Source: Diphasiastrum complanatum (taxonomy: Eukaryota > Streptophyta > Lycopodiopsida > Lycopodiales > Lycopodiaceae). From it: 64,000 nucleotides of DNA. Shown here in pieces: positions 24,120 through 34,279 of the stretch. Under the pieces are notes generated by a model, which was not told the origin of the DNA, ran no database searches, and was given only the letters and a program-made list of their open reading frames with translations. The number at the start of each line of letters is the position of its first letter. The stretch's first letter is position 1. Location of the stretch: contig CM055098.1 in NCBI GenBank assembly GCA_029204225.1, positions 19,561,303 through 19,625,302 on the forward strand, in the 5' to 3' direction. The position numbers and the translations under genes are program-made.

Positions 24120-25717
24120 GATCAAGCTATGTGGGTGGCTCTTAAATTCGAGTCTAAAAATGCTGGTAAGTGGTCAACTAAATCAGGAGCACCCAAATAT
24201 GAAGTTAATGGGAGGGGAGTTGAGCGGAATCTTGATATTCGTCGACATGACAAGGAAAGGAGCACAATCCTCCGGTACCTGACAGTTAAAGAAGCTGATA
24301 GGAGGAATAGTGGTAAGAAACAAGTGAGCAACATGGAGGCCAAGCCGGAGGTGAAAATTGTCAGATCAAAGGCAGAGACAAATGACTGTGGTAACATGGA
24401 GGCTTATGTTTCACTTGTAAGCAAAAATGGAAACCGAGGCATAAGTGTGATAAAGCTAAGTTTGTAGGGATTTCTTTTATTGTTGAAGATGATGAAGATA
24501 ATATTAGCACTTTTTCAGAGAATGTCATTGACACTGAGTCGTCGCAAAGTAATGAAGAAAAGGAAGACACCTCATCCGATGAGGAATCACCAGATCATCA
24601 ATCAAACCACGGATAGCAGGGAAGAGCCATTAGGAGGAATCAGAAAGTTGAATTATTGAGCATATCTCTATATACTTTCAATGGATCCCATTTTAACAAA
24701 ACCTTCCGTGTGCAAGCATTAATTAATGGAAAGAAAATATATTGTTTAATAGATAGTGGTAGTACGCATAACTTCTTTAATAGTAGATCATTACGAAGCT
24801 GTGGTTTAGCATCTTTGGATCATTGTGATAAGATGAGAGTACAAATTGCAGAGTAACCATTCCTTGTAATAACATCACCCCTGTGGTGAACTTGCAAATC
24901 GAGGATTATACTCTTAAAACGAGTTTTCATATTGTGGAGTTGGGCCCAATTGATGTTATATTTGGGGTGGAATGGCTTAAGACCTTGGGAAATGTGACAA
25001 TCAACTTCAATCAAGGACTGATGAGCTTTAGACAAGGAGAATGCCGATTTGAACTACACAACATTCAATCTACTCAACAACGTTCAACTTTGCAGCTGAT
25101 TTCTATGGAGAAGGTCAAAGGCTGTCTGGAACAAATGTGGAAATGTTTGTGCTCAAGATCAAAGAAGTTGAGGGACAAGTTAAGGAAGTCAAAACAAAAG
25201 CATTGTCCAACGCTCTTAACAAAGTGACCATCAAAAATAGATATCCAATTCCTAGTGTGGATGACTTGTTGGATGCCTTAAAGAGATCCAGCATCTTTTT
25301 GAAAATATATCTACATTCAGGATACCATCCAGTTAAGGTCAAAGAAGAGGATAAACATAAAACATCTTTTTGAACTGACAAGGGACATTATGAATTTAAA
25401 ATTATGCCTTTCTACTCCTGCCACTTTTCAAGCTCTTATGAATCGGATTTTTGAACCTTACCTTTATTTGTTTGTGTTGGTATTCTTTGACGACATCCTA
25501 ATATATAGTAGGAACATGGAAGAGCATGCGCAACATGAGGAGTTTGGGAAAACACTCAAATGCAACTGCTACTCTACCACCGTTGAATCATGAGGGTAAT
25601 ATGGTTCTAGAACCAGCCAAAATTGTTGGATATCGAGACAAGGTATTGCGAAATGAGAAACTAATCAAAGAATATCTAATTCATTGGAAGAACCTTCCTG
25701 ATGAAGACAATTCTTGA
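24120..25717 (+). pseudogene. Internally deleted Ty3/gypsy chromovirus (gag-protease-RT-chromodomain)
   Basis: Plus-strand element with large internal deletions. A gag-like basic region lies at 24129-24467. Retropepsin has the DSGSTHNFF active site at about 24750 and DVIFGVEWLKTLG at about 24950. RT starts near 25210 (VTIKNRYPIPSVDDLLD), continues as [16 protein letters not shown] and reaches [15 protein letters not shown] at about 25480-25530. The sequence then jumps directly to a chromodomain at 25600-25715 (KEYLIHWKNLPDEDNS), so RNase H and nearly all of integrase are missing. A polypurine tract and the start of the 3' LTR follow. The chromodomain shows it is a chromovirus. Confidence 0.82.
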
Positions 25718-25853
25718 TTCAACAGCTCGTTCATTCAAAAGTGGCCACGACTATTGCCATGAAGCTGTTGGGATGACATTCTCAATTGATACTACTTAAC
25801 TGTATTACTAGAGCTATTAAGTGGATGTCGTTGTTTTTTAGGACAAAATGTTT

Positions 25854-26430
25854 AAGTAGGGGGAGTGTCATGTACTTCTAGTAATCAGTGTTTATCAATG
25901 CCTTAAGATATCCATTGTAAACTTTGTAGGCCCAAAAGGAGCTATTAGCCTTAAGAACATGGAGGTCCCTCTTTAGGCCCTTCAAAGTAATTAATAAGGA
26001 TAATAGGCCACTAAGGGCCCAATGTAGGCTAAATAATACTTAACAAGGGCTAACTATCCTTCAAGGTAGTTATGTTTAGTTAAGTTAGGGAAATTGTCTA
26101 TAAGTAAACAAGAGACATCACTTTTGGGATCTTTTGGCTCATTTGCAATTGAGAGAACTAGGAGCTCCATCTCCTCTTCCTCCTTTGTGAATGTGAGCCT
26201 TGGGATCTTGATCTTGCTAGGCCTCATGTGCCCCATCACATGAATTCATGTACTCCTCACTCTCCATTATGGAATCCGTCTCCTTTTGAGCTACACTTTG
26301 ATATGAGATTTGTGGTAGCTTGTGGTTATTCTTCATCTTTGGTTCTCTTCAACATAGGTGTGGTGGTTGCCTTTTTGTTCTCGCTTGCTTGGCTTGGATT
26401 GAGAGGTATGGCACATGACAGATAGTGCAA
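25854..26430 (+). mobile_element. Polypurine tract and 3' LTR start of the deleted chromovirus
   Basis: The purine tract AAGTAGGGGGAG (25854-25865) is directly followed by TGTCATGTACTTC, a typical LTR start, at 25866. A TCTATAAG element near 26096 could be its promoter. The LTR end is not determined because no second copy is present, so 26430 is a guess. Confidence 0.5.
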
Positions 26431-26889
26431 GTTCCTCAAGCTTCAAAGATAGCCATCGTCTGATCAGAATTTGAGGAGTCGTAGACGTCCGTGTTCTGAT
26501 CAGAGTGAGTGAACAAATGTTATCAAATAGCAATGAAGTGCATTCAAATTACAACAAGCATTCATCTACGTACTTATACATAGATAGAAAAACATGATGC
26601 TGCTATATTACACTGAAGCACAACAAAATAGCAGTTACAACCATAATGACGACATATCTGGGAGGCTCAAAATCATTCGTCTCATGAATGGAGCATCACG
26701 TAGAGTGTGCCTGGATGATCCATTTATAGATTGCATCCATGTATTAATTACGATAAATGTTTGTCATCTAATTAGGCAAGTCGTTGTACTTGGAAGTATT
26801 GGCTTGAGATGACAACTATACATTGTGTACACAGTCAACCCGTAGGGAATGTTGCTGCAGACAAAGACTTCGCAGATTCCTCACTCCTC

Positions 26890-27360
26890 ATTTTACGTGA
26901 AGTGGCTGGGAACGTTCCTCGTTCAAAATAGACGACCTTTGGCATTTTCTCTCTTTTCAGGATTTTGCAAAAAAGTCGACAGTGCTCTTAAAAAGGCGAA
27001 GGTGTCTTTAAAAAGCTGACAATGTCTTAAAACAGTTAACATTTTATATTGCACATAAGTTCTACTTCTTCAAAATAGTTGAAAGGAAGAAGCCGATGAT
27101 AAGTGTCACATTTTTCGAGAAAGTGCAAAAAAGTCGACACTGTAATGTTGAACTATGCTGAAATGTCACATTTCAGAAAAAGCCGACACTGTCGCATTTC
27201 GAGAAAAGTCAACACTGTTGCTTTTGGAAAAATCCGACATTGCGAAAAAAATAGTTCATTTCTGCAGTCTATAGCGACACTTAGTGTATTTTTGCAGACT
27301 GTTGCAACAATTAGTGAATTTCTGCACTATTGACACTTAGTGTATTTCTGCAGAGTTGTT
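26890..27360. repeat. Degenerate short repeats around GTCGACACTG and GACACTTAGTGTATTTCTGCAG
   Basis: The segment holds many near-copies of AAAAGTCGACA(C/G)TGT (about 26973, 27130, 27180, 27207) and, to the right, two or three spaced copies of CGACACTTAGTGTATTT(T/C)TGCAG (about 27280-27355). Spacing is irregular. No coding is seen. It lies between the chromovirus LTR and a copia LTR fragment. Confidence 0.5.
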
Positions 27361-27444
27361 CTAAATGCTGAAAGTTCTTGAAGATGGCCAAGTCTTCAAT
27401 GATTTTCAAATTATTGAGCTTAACATCTGAACTTGAAATTATGA

Positions 27445-27673
27445 TAGAATTGGTTACCCTTTGCTGGAGATCAGCCGGAAGTCCGTTGTACACGTTCTTC
27501 AAATAATTTGATTGTCTGAGTTATGATTCTTGCAGGTATCAGATGAGTAGACTTTGGACCCAAAAAAAGGTTTCACCTGACCCTAGATCAAAGATCAATA
27601 AATGTGCAAAAATAATCTTGAAATAGAAATTAGTCATTCACCAAGGAGACAATTGTGGACTTAATTTCCAACA
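27445..27673 (-). mobile_element. Copia LTR fragment (second copy of the 22045-22268 sequence)
   Basis: Closely similar to the right-hand ~225 bp of the LTR at 21748-22268, in the same orientation, ending in TTTCCAACA at 27673. The left part of the LTR is absent or diverged beyond recognition. It could be the outer end of the 5' LTR of the copia at 21748-23948, which would then span about 5.9 kb including the chromovirus, or an unrelated solo fragment. The five bases outside the two ends (tacat, aagtc) do not match as a target duplication. Confidence 0.6.
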
Positions 27674-28960
27674 AAGTCGACGTAGTTGGGGATGACAAGG
27701 GGGTCTGCTAAGAAGCAGATGGCGAAGTGGTTGTGCGGGAGGATGATGTGGGACTGGATGAAGGGCTTGGTCGGGTTGGAGGGGCTAACAAGGAAGAGCT
27801 ACCGACCAAGCCTTTGAGCCGATGTCCACGAATGCCTCCAAAAGCCCTCCAATGTGTTTGTCCTCCAATGCTCCTAAGATCCTTCCAAAAGTAGACAATC
27901 AAATGGCCTCAAGAATTCACCACGCAACCATAGCTAGATCTATGCACAATCAAGACTATCTAGCACCCCCTTTCTAAACCACAGTTACTACCATCACAAT
28001 TACAAGCATGCTCAAGATCCTATCCTCATCTAAGTCCCATAACAAAGATGGTGATCCTCCCAAGAACAAGCAAGCCAAATCTATGCTCTCTACACACTAG
28101 CCCTCCACTAGAGAATAGAAGCAAGCCCATTTGGGCGCCCTCTACCTCACTTATCACTTATAGATGGGCAATGACTCACTCCAAAGCATTATGGAATGTC
28201 CAACAAGCCAATGAGAAAAGGGAAGGAGGCAAAGGAAAGGCCAAGAGGCTCACAACCTACTGGAATGTCAAAAGACATGACTCACCATTTAGCCCCCCAG
28301 ACACTAATGGGCACATAGGAGTTGTTGAAGTATTGCTAGTTACATAGATAGGTCATCTGATCTAATGTTATAGTTTTATTTGAAATCTATTCTATCTAGT
28401 CTAGTCCTAAATAATTACTTGATTGACCTAACTGAGTTGAGGCTATCTATCATGACTAACCTATCGAACCGCTATTTCTAACAAAGCCGATCTAGGCTAA
28501 CCAAACTATCATATCATGATGATCATCTAATCTACATATAACCTAATAACTTAGGATCTGGTCTCTAACTACTTAATCCTAAACTACAAGTAGTGATTAA
28601 CCTATCTCACACTACCATAAATCCTAATCTACAGCTATCTAACTTTCCTAGACAAAGATGAACTAATCTACACCTACATAATCTATCTTAATACGATGTC
28701 GACAATTCTTTTCAAGAAGATGAGGACAACGAGGATGGCGCGTGAGGCTCATCCCTAAGCTGAACATCGGTTGGGTGGTAGCGACACAAACCTGCTGCCA
28801 TTAACGGGTGTATCGAACAATTTGCCTTGCAAGTCGACGAGAATGACTGCGCCATTAGGACGTATTTCTATCTCCTAGAAACTTGAGCTTATCTTTGTTT
28901 TCCTTGGCTTTGTACAATAGAGCCAATTTCTCCCATGACGAAATCCTTGTTCTTTATATT
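27674..28960. other. No gene recognised
   Basis: A basic open frame at 28048-28347 (plus) has no recognisable domain. The remainder is non-coding, with CTA/TAACCTA-rich sequence at about 28350-28700. The boundary with the following gypsy element near 28960 is approximate. Confidence 0.4.
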
Positions 28961-28964
28961 CTGA

Positions 28965-31900
28965 TCGTGTCAGGCCTTCCTTTGTTGTTTCTCTACAACT
29001 AGGGTGTGAAGCGCTAAGAAGCAAGTTTTGTGGAGTTGGAGGAGAATATGAAGCCTCCTCTGAGTAGATTTCTTTATAAGTAAGTGTTTAGTGATGGCGA
29101 CTCTTAGACTCAGAATGAAAAATTCAGCGGACATTACAACTTCATGTCCATATACCATCTAAAATGGAGTTTGTCCAGTGCTCACACTGAAGGTGGTTCT
29201 GAATGCCCATAAAGTTGTGTGAAGTTTGTGTTCCCAATCTGAGCATGATGCTTCTACCATCTTTGTAGTAACATCGCAGAGAATCTTGTTCGATGACTCT
29301 ACTTGTCCATTGCACCGTGGGTAATATGGCGTACTTTACCTATGGACAATTAGATATGAGGACAACATGTGAGCGATAGTTTCATTAAATAAAAGTCCCA
29401 ACATAAGGTATCCTAGCCCACTCAGGGAATTCATCGTCTACCCCTCTAATCTCAGGAATGTTATGAATCCACAAGACATGGTCAACCAGATAGTGTTGCT
29501 TACCCTTGCGAACAACTATTTTAAAGTCAAAATCTTGGAGAAGCAACAACCATCTCGTGATTCGTCCTATCGTGCATGGTCTATATACCAGGATACAGTA
29601 TGCCTTGATGATCTACGAAGAAAATGAAGGGATAGCCCGCTATATACCATTGCTAGCGCTTTGTGCTCGGCGGTTGTATAGTTATCTCCGAATCAACTAC
29701 CTACTAGCAAAGTAGATCGGATAATCCCTCTTTCAATACTCCCCAAGCTGTGTCCGACTATGTCGTGCATGACTAGAAATTGGCATTTGGCCGGGTTTAG
29801 AGATATGTCGAATAATTGACATTGTATTAACACATTTTCCAAGCAGGACAAATTCTCAACACGAGAGGAGTGAACACACAAGTCGTCCATGAAGATTTCA
29901 ATTTTTTTTTGTAAAATTCCTTGAAAGCATAGCTCATCACTCATTGGAAGGTGCTAGGAGCGTTGCACAATCCAAATGGCATCACTTTGTATGCAAACGT
30001 TTTTCACTCGGTGGAGAATGCAATGTTGTGCTAATCTTCTAGGGCTATTTGCACCTGATTATAGCCACTCAATCCATCTAAAAATCTATAGGCTTATGCT
30101 TCGACTATCCTCTCTAACACATTATCCATGTAGTCCACACAGATTCGAAGCTTACCATTTTTCTTAGGCACCACCACGATCGACGATACCCAGTGTGTGT
30201 TCCATCTCATAGATAAATCTTACATTTAGAAGCTTGGTTAATTCTTCCTGAATCAGCTCGACGTAGTGCAGATTAAACTGATATGGCCTACTAATGGGTT
30301 TTGCTCGATGTAGTGGGCTTTGCTCCATCAACCAGAGGAATGGTGTGAACCACTACATCCGCTGATATGCCCTTCAGCTTAGCATAATTCCATGCTAGAT
30401 AGTTGTGGTATTTGTGAAGAAATTCTTTTAGTTCTCGTAGTTCATCTCCTTCTATATCTTCTCTGACAAACATTATGAGACTATCCTCTCCCTCTTCTAC
30501 TAGATCTACCTCCTTAGTATAGAGAGGACTTTCGTAAACATTGGCCCCATGGGAGGTATCCACTATTGGTTCTCTCTTAGCTCTGGGCATGACAACTACC
30601 ACTTCATCCATCTCGTAATCCTTAAAGTACTATGATACATCATGCACAGGCTTCGGCTCTTCCAAGGCGTCTTGCCAGATTTTTTCTTGCACTTGGCAAG
30701 AGGTCTTTATCTCGATTTTGATAGCTTGTTTGGCACTCTTGGCCTTCCACTATGATGTTTTAGCCTTCTAGAGGGGCTTTCGTTCTAGGGGCGGGCTGGT
30801 GGTCAGCTTATCTTCATTAAGTCCCATCTTTTTCAAGGTCCTTTTAAGCTTCTTTACACTCTTAGATGCTTTAGGACCCAACTGTTCCATAGAGGCATAT
30901 GCTTTTACTTTTGGAGAGCTGCCAGATGGGAGATCCAAAGTGATTGGCTCTTTTCCCTTGGCACACCTTGGTGAGTTTGATCAATGTTCGACGGTTGGGT
31001 CTTTCAACATCTTGATGCTATTGTCCCAAAGTGAGACTTCTAGCTTGTACAGAGCTTCATCTTTGGCTAGGTCCCAATCTATGCATTCTCGCAAGAGATC
31101 GTTCATTGTAAGTGTGACACTAGATGTGGATCCTTTAGGCACTATGTCCATTCGGCCTACTACAGCATTTTCTTGAGAGGTTTTGTTGTTTCAATGGGAT
31201 CTTCATTCACTAGCAACTTTCGTGAATATGGTCTTTTGGGATCTTGGGGCAGTCTTGAAACGATGTGGATCGACATAACAGAGGAAATCTTCATCCTCCT
31301 ATTCTCGACTTTCCTCCATGGTAAACACCTAAAGAGCTTCAATCTCAGTTTCACTATAGATTTCTTGCACTGGTTCTTGGGGTATAGCCTGTAGGCTCAT
31401 CATAAAGAGAGATATGGAATCTTGATGGCCTTCGCTTGATTCCTCAATGTGTGCATCGCGTCTCTTCAAATGGAATATCATCCTCATTGGAGAAAGTGTC
31501 TACGGTGGGCTTTCACCTCGATGATTGTTCGGTAGATGTGACATCGAACTGCAAACAATCCACTGTGACTAAGGCTTCAGTCCAATTCCCTACATCAATT
31601 TGTGAATCATCACGTATAACAATTCTCCTCCAACAACATTCGTCCTCTGATTTCTCATTAGAGTAGTTGGTTGTGGAAGAGCTAGTAACCATGGATCATT
31701 GGTAGTCGATCAGCTTCATAACCCAGGTATTAGGATTGACCTTCACTATAGAATCACGATTCTACACGATAATACAATTCTCTCTCCACTTGTGAAGCGC
31801 TTGTGAGGTTTTGAGCCACAGTCTTCCCAGTAGGACACTATAGGATTGGGGAGATTTGGGCAAGTCCAAGACTACAAAATCTAGCATAAATCGAACTGAT

Positions 31901-32892
31901 GCTACTTTGGTATGTACTTCCTTGGCTAAGCCTAACGGTTTCACACTTGATTGATAAGTGAGTTAGATCGTGAAAGGGGCACTCACCATATGAGTAAGTC
32001 TCCATACATGGTATAGCTTGGTAGAGATGATGTTTACTCCAGATCCTCCATCAACTATCGCTAATTCTTGTGAAAACCCCGATGCGTGATTGGAATCATT
32101 ACGTGTTTTGTATCCTTTTCTCATCCTACTTCTACTTGGTGGACAGTTTGTGATTCTTCAGCTCCTTCATCTGGCACTCGATTAGTGGGGTGTGGGGTGG
32201 TTTGGTCACTGCTTGGTCCATCTATGTATGATTTCAATCCTTCCCAGAGGGTCAGATGCGTTTTGAGTGAGGTGCCTAATGGTATTCGGACATCTCCTCC
32301 TAATAGATCAACCATGACAAATGTATGGTCCTTTTCCATCTCCTTGCTCTGAAAAAATATCTTCATACCAGATTGATCATGTGCATTCTATCGGGTCTCA
32401 CGGATGAACTGCAACTTCGGATTCACTAGGGAGCAGGGAAAGCGTTTCGGCCGTCTCATTTTCACCCTCAGGCTAACCCTTGTCATGCTCCTGGACCACC
32501 TCTCTGGCTTGATCTAGGGCTTGGGCTTCTCTTACCCAGTCTTTCATATGTCTCAAGTTTCTTTGGTCAATTGTGGATTGGGGTATTCACCAACGTATAA
32601 AGAACTCGATGAACCACTAACAAGTCCTGTAGTAGCGGATCTGGTTGGCTCTTTTTCTAGTCGTTTTTGTGCTCTAGTCTGGATAAATACGAGCATTGTT
32701 GATGTCTTGGGTTCTCCTACCACACTCATTAGGTGCAGCGGGCGGAAACCTCTCCTTGTTTCTCCTTTCTTGTTGGACACATTCAATATGGGCGTCCATA
32801 CCCACAATCATGGCAAAGTGGCATGAAGTTGCCTTGCGGCTTGTTAGGACACTCGACAATTATGTGATTCTCTCCACTTCCATAACACATTA
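28965..32892 (-). pseudogene. Ty3/gypsy pol, protease and end of gag (Tat-like)
   Basis: Minus-strand element, read from high to low coordinates. A gag cysteine-knuckle region lies at about 32800-32890 (CYGSGENHI, CHDCGYG). A spacer at 32121-32366 is followed by protease-like sequence at 31762-31944 (MLDFVVLDLPKSPQ, SVLLGRLWL). An acidic linker and RT start lie at 30291-30611 (YLAWNYAKLKGISADVVVHT). RT pieces lie at about 29690-30030 (YKVMPFGLCNAPSTFQ, FMDDLCVHSSR), RNase H at about 29410-29700 (FFVDHQ), and integrase at 28970-29330 (YYPRCNGQVESSNKIL, YGHEVVMSAEFF). Stops and deletions are frequent. Gag continues beyond the MITE at 33802-34279 and beyond the 3-kb insertion at 37309-37929. Confidence 0.83.
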
Positions 32893-33798
32893 GGGCCCTT
32901 TTTGGACTCAAAAAGGGCATCTTCCTTGCCTAAACATGTTTGCTAATTAGGATTAATCAACTCATTAATTATCCTAGGTGGCAGTACACCCTAGGTTTAT
33001 CATGGGTTAAGTTAGATCTCAATAGGCTTTACTTGAACCTAGTATATCAAGGACAAATAATTTTAATGGATTTCCAAATTATACATGAAAATATTCTTGC
33101 TTTTGTCAAATCCTTCAAAAACTGTTTTTATTAACTTAGATTGAGTAAAAAGGGGCCCAATATTTCTTTGGGCACCCATTTCGAAAAAAAAAAAATGGGG
33201 GGAGGGGTATGGGAGTACATCCCCCTCGGTGTACTCTCCCTCTCCCTCCCTCAGTCTTGTACTGCACCTGGGGGGGGGGTCTTGTGGGGTGCGCTAGCAG
33301 ACGCCCCACAACACACCACCACCCCCACCCCAGGTGCAGTACAAGGCCGAGGGGGGAGTTCGTGGGGCCCTCCGAAGTGAGTCCGCAGCTCGGAGGGAGG
33401 GATGAGCCAGCGTGAGGCAATGCACCGGGGGGAGAGGGGGAGTACACCCGAGGGGGTAATGTACTCCCATACCCCTCCCCCCATTGTTTTTCAATTTTGT
33501 TTTTCGAAATGAGGGCCCAAAGAAATATTGGGCCCCCTTTTCACTCAATCTAAGTTAATAAAAATAGTTTTTAAAGGGCCTGACAAAAGCAAAATTATTT
33601 TCATTTATAATTTAAATTAAAACATTGTCATATCATCATTAATATGGGTTGAGGAAGTAGAGTTAGTGGGTGGGTTATAATTTGGAGATCTTATTTACAC
33701 CATTGGATGTGCCATGTCATATGGACCATTCAAACTCAATTGTCACTCTCTCATTGGTATAATTAGGGAAGAGACACTTTTGAGTCCAAAAAGGGCCC
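32893..33798. mobile_element. 906-bp PIF/Harbinger (Tourist)-like MITE
   Basis: The left end GGGCCCTTTTTGGACTCAAA (32893) and the right end (33798, read on the minus strand) are perfect inverted repeats for about 21 bp, with weaker inverted similarity further in. TTA flanks both sides (32890-32892 and 33799-33801). A 3-bp TTA target duplication with GGGCC-type ends is the hallmark of PIF/Harbinger and Tourist MITEs. The gag of the host gypsy element is interrupted exactly here and resumes on the other side. No transposase is encoded. The interior holds a long inverted repeat listed separately. Confidence 0.85.
33119..33585. repeat. Long inverted repeat (foldback core) inside the MITE
   Basis: Left arm about 33119-33250 and right arm about 33425-33585 are reverse complements over about 130-150 bp with small gaps. 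They include GGGCCCAATATTTCTTTGGGC on the left and its complement near 33512-33534, and a GTATGGGAGTACAT block. A second inverted pair lies in the G+C-rich loop (TTGTACTGCACCTGGGG near 33257 against CCCCAGGTGCAGTACAA near 33328). The RNA would fold into a long hairpin. The several open frames predicted here on both strands are artefacts. Confidence 0.8.
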
Positions 33799-33801
33799 TT
33801 A

Positions 33802-34279
33802 TGTTTAATAAAAGCTTTGAATCTTGTACCACAAAGCTGGTTCGCATAGATTGGTATCAATTTTTCATTCACCCCATCTATAAAATGCACTGGAACAAAG
33901 TCATGTGTTTCTTCCTCAAAATAGTAGGGTTCTTCGGTCAGCTCGACCATATTAAACTACTGAGCAGCTAGTTGCAGGTTTCTCACTACTAATCCTTGGG
34001 TTCTGACGGAAATGGGAGATAACGCCAATCTAGGTGGCAGTTGGGGTAAGACACCTTGTTGTTGTGCCAATGGAACAGGATTTGTTGTTGGGCGTGTAGC
34101 TTGGTTTCGTAGGTTGTATTGGCAGTCAATTGTGACATGATTGCTCATATTGCAGATGTGGCACTATCGTGTGGCCGCTCTAACCTTTGTCTCAACTGTG
34201 GGCATTCATTCCCCGTGCGGCTGCCAGCACAATGTGGACACCAAGTGGACTCTCTTCTAGGATAGGCGTGGGTGGGTCC
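33802..34279 (-). pseudogene. Ty3/gypsy gag fragment, middle part
   Basis: Continuation of the gag of the 28965-37929 element between two insertions. It carries a Gln/Pro-rich segment (VPLAQQQGVLPQLPPR, about 34060), then an acidic stretch (MVELTEEPYYFEEETHDFVP at about 33950) and ends KAFIKH at the TTA target of the MITE. Its right end (34201-34279, encoding HAYPRRESTWCPHC) is also present at 37309-37386. Confidence 0.7.

Noticed and set aside
33136-33548. Many overlapping frames on both strands
   Set aside because: They arise from the arms of a long G+C-rich inverted repeat; reading both strands as coding is not credible.
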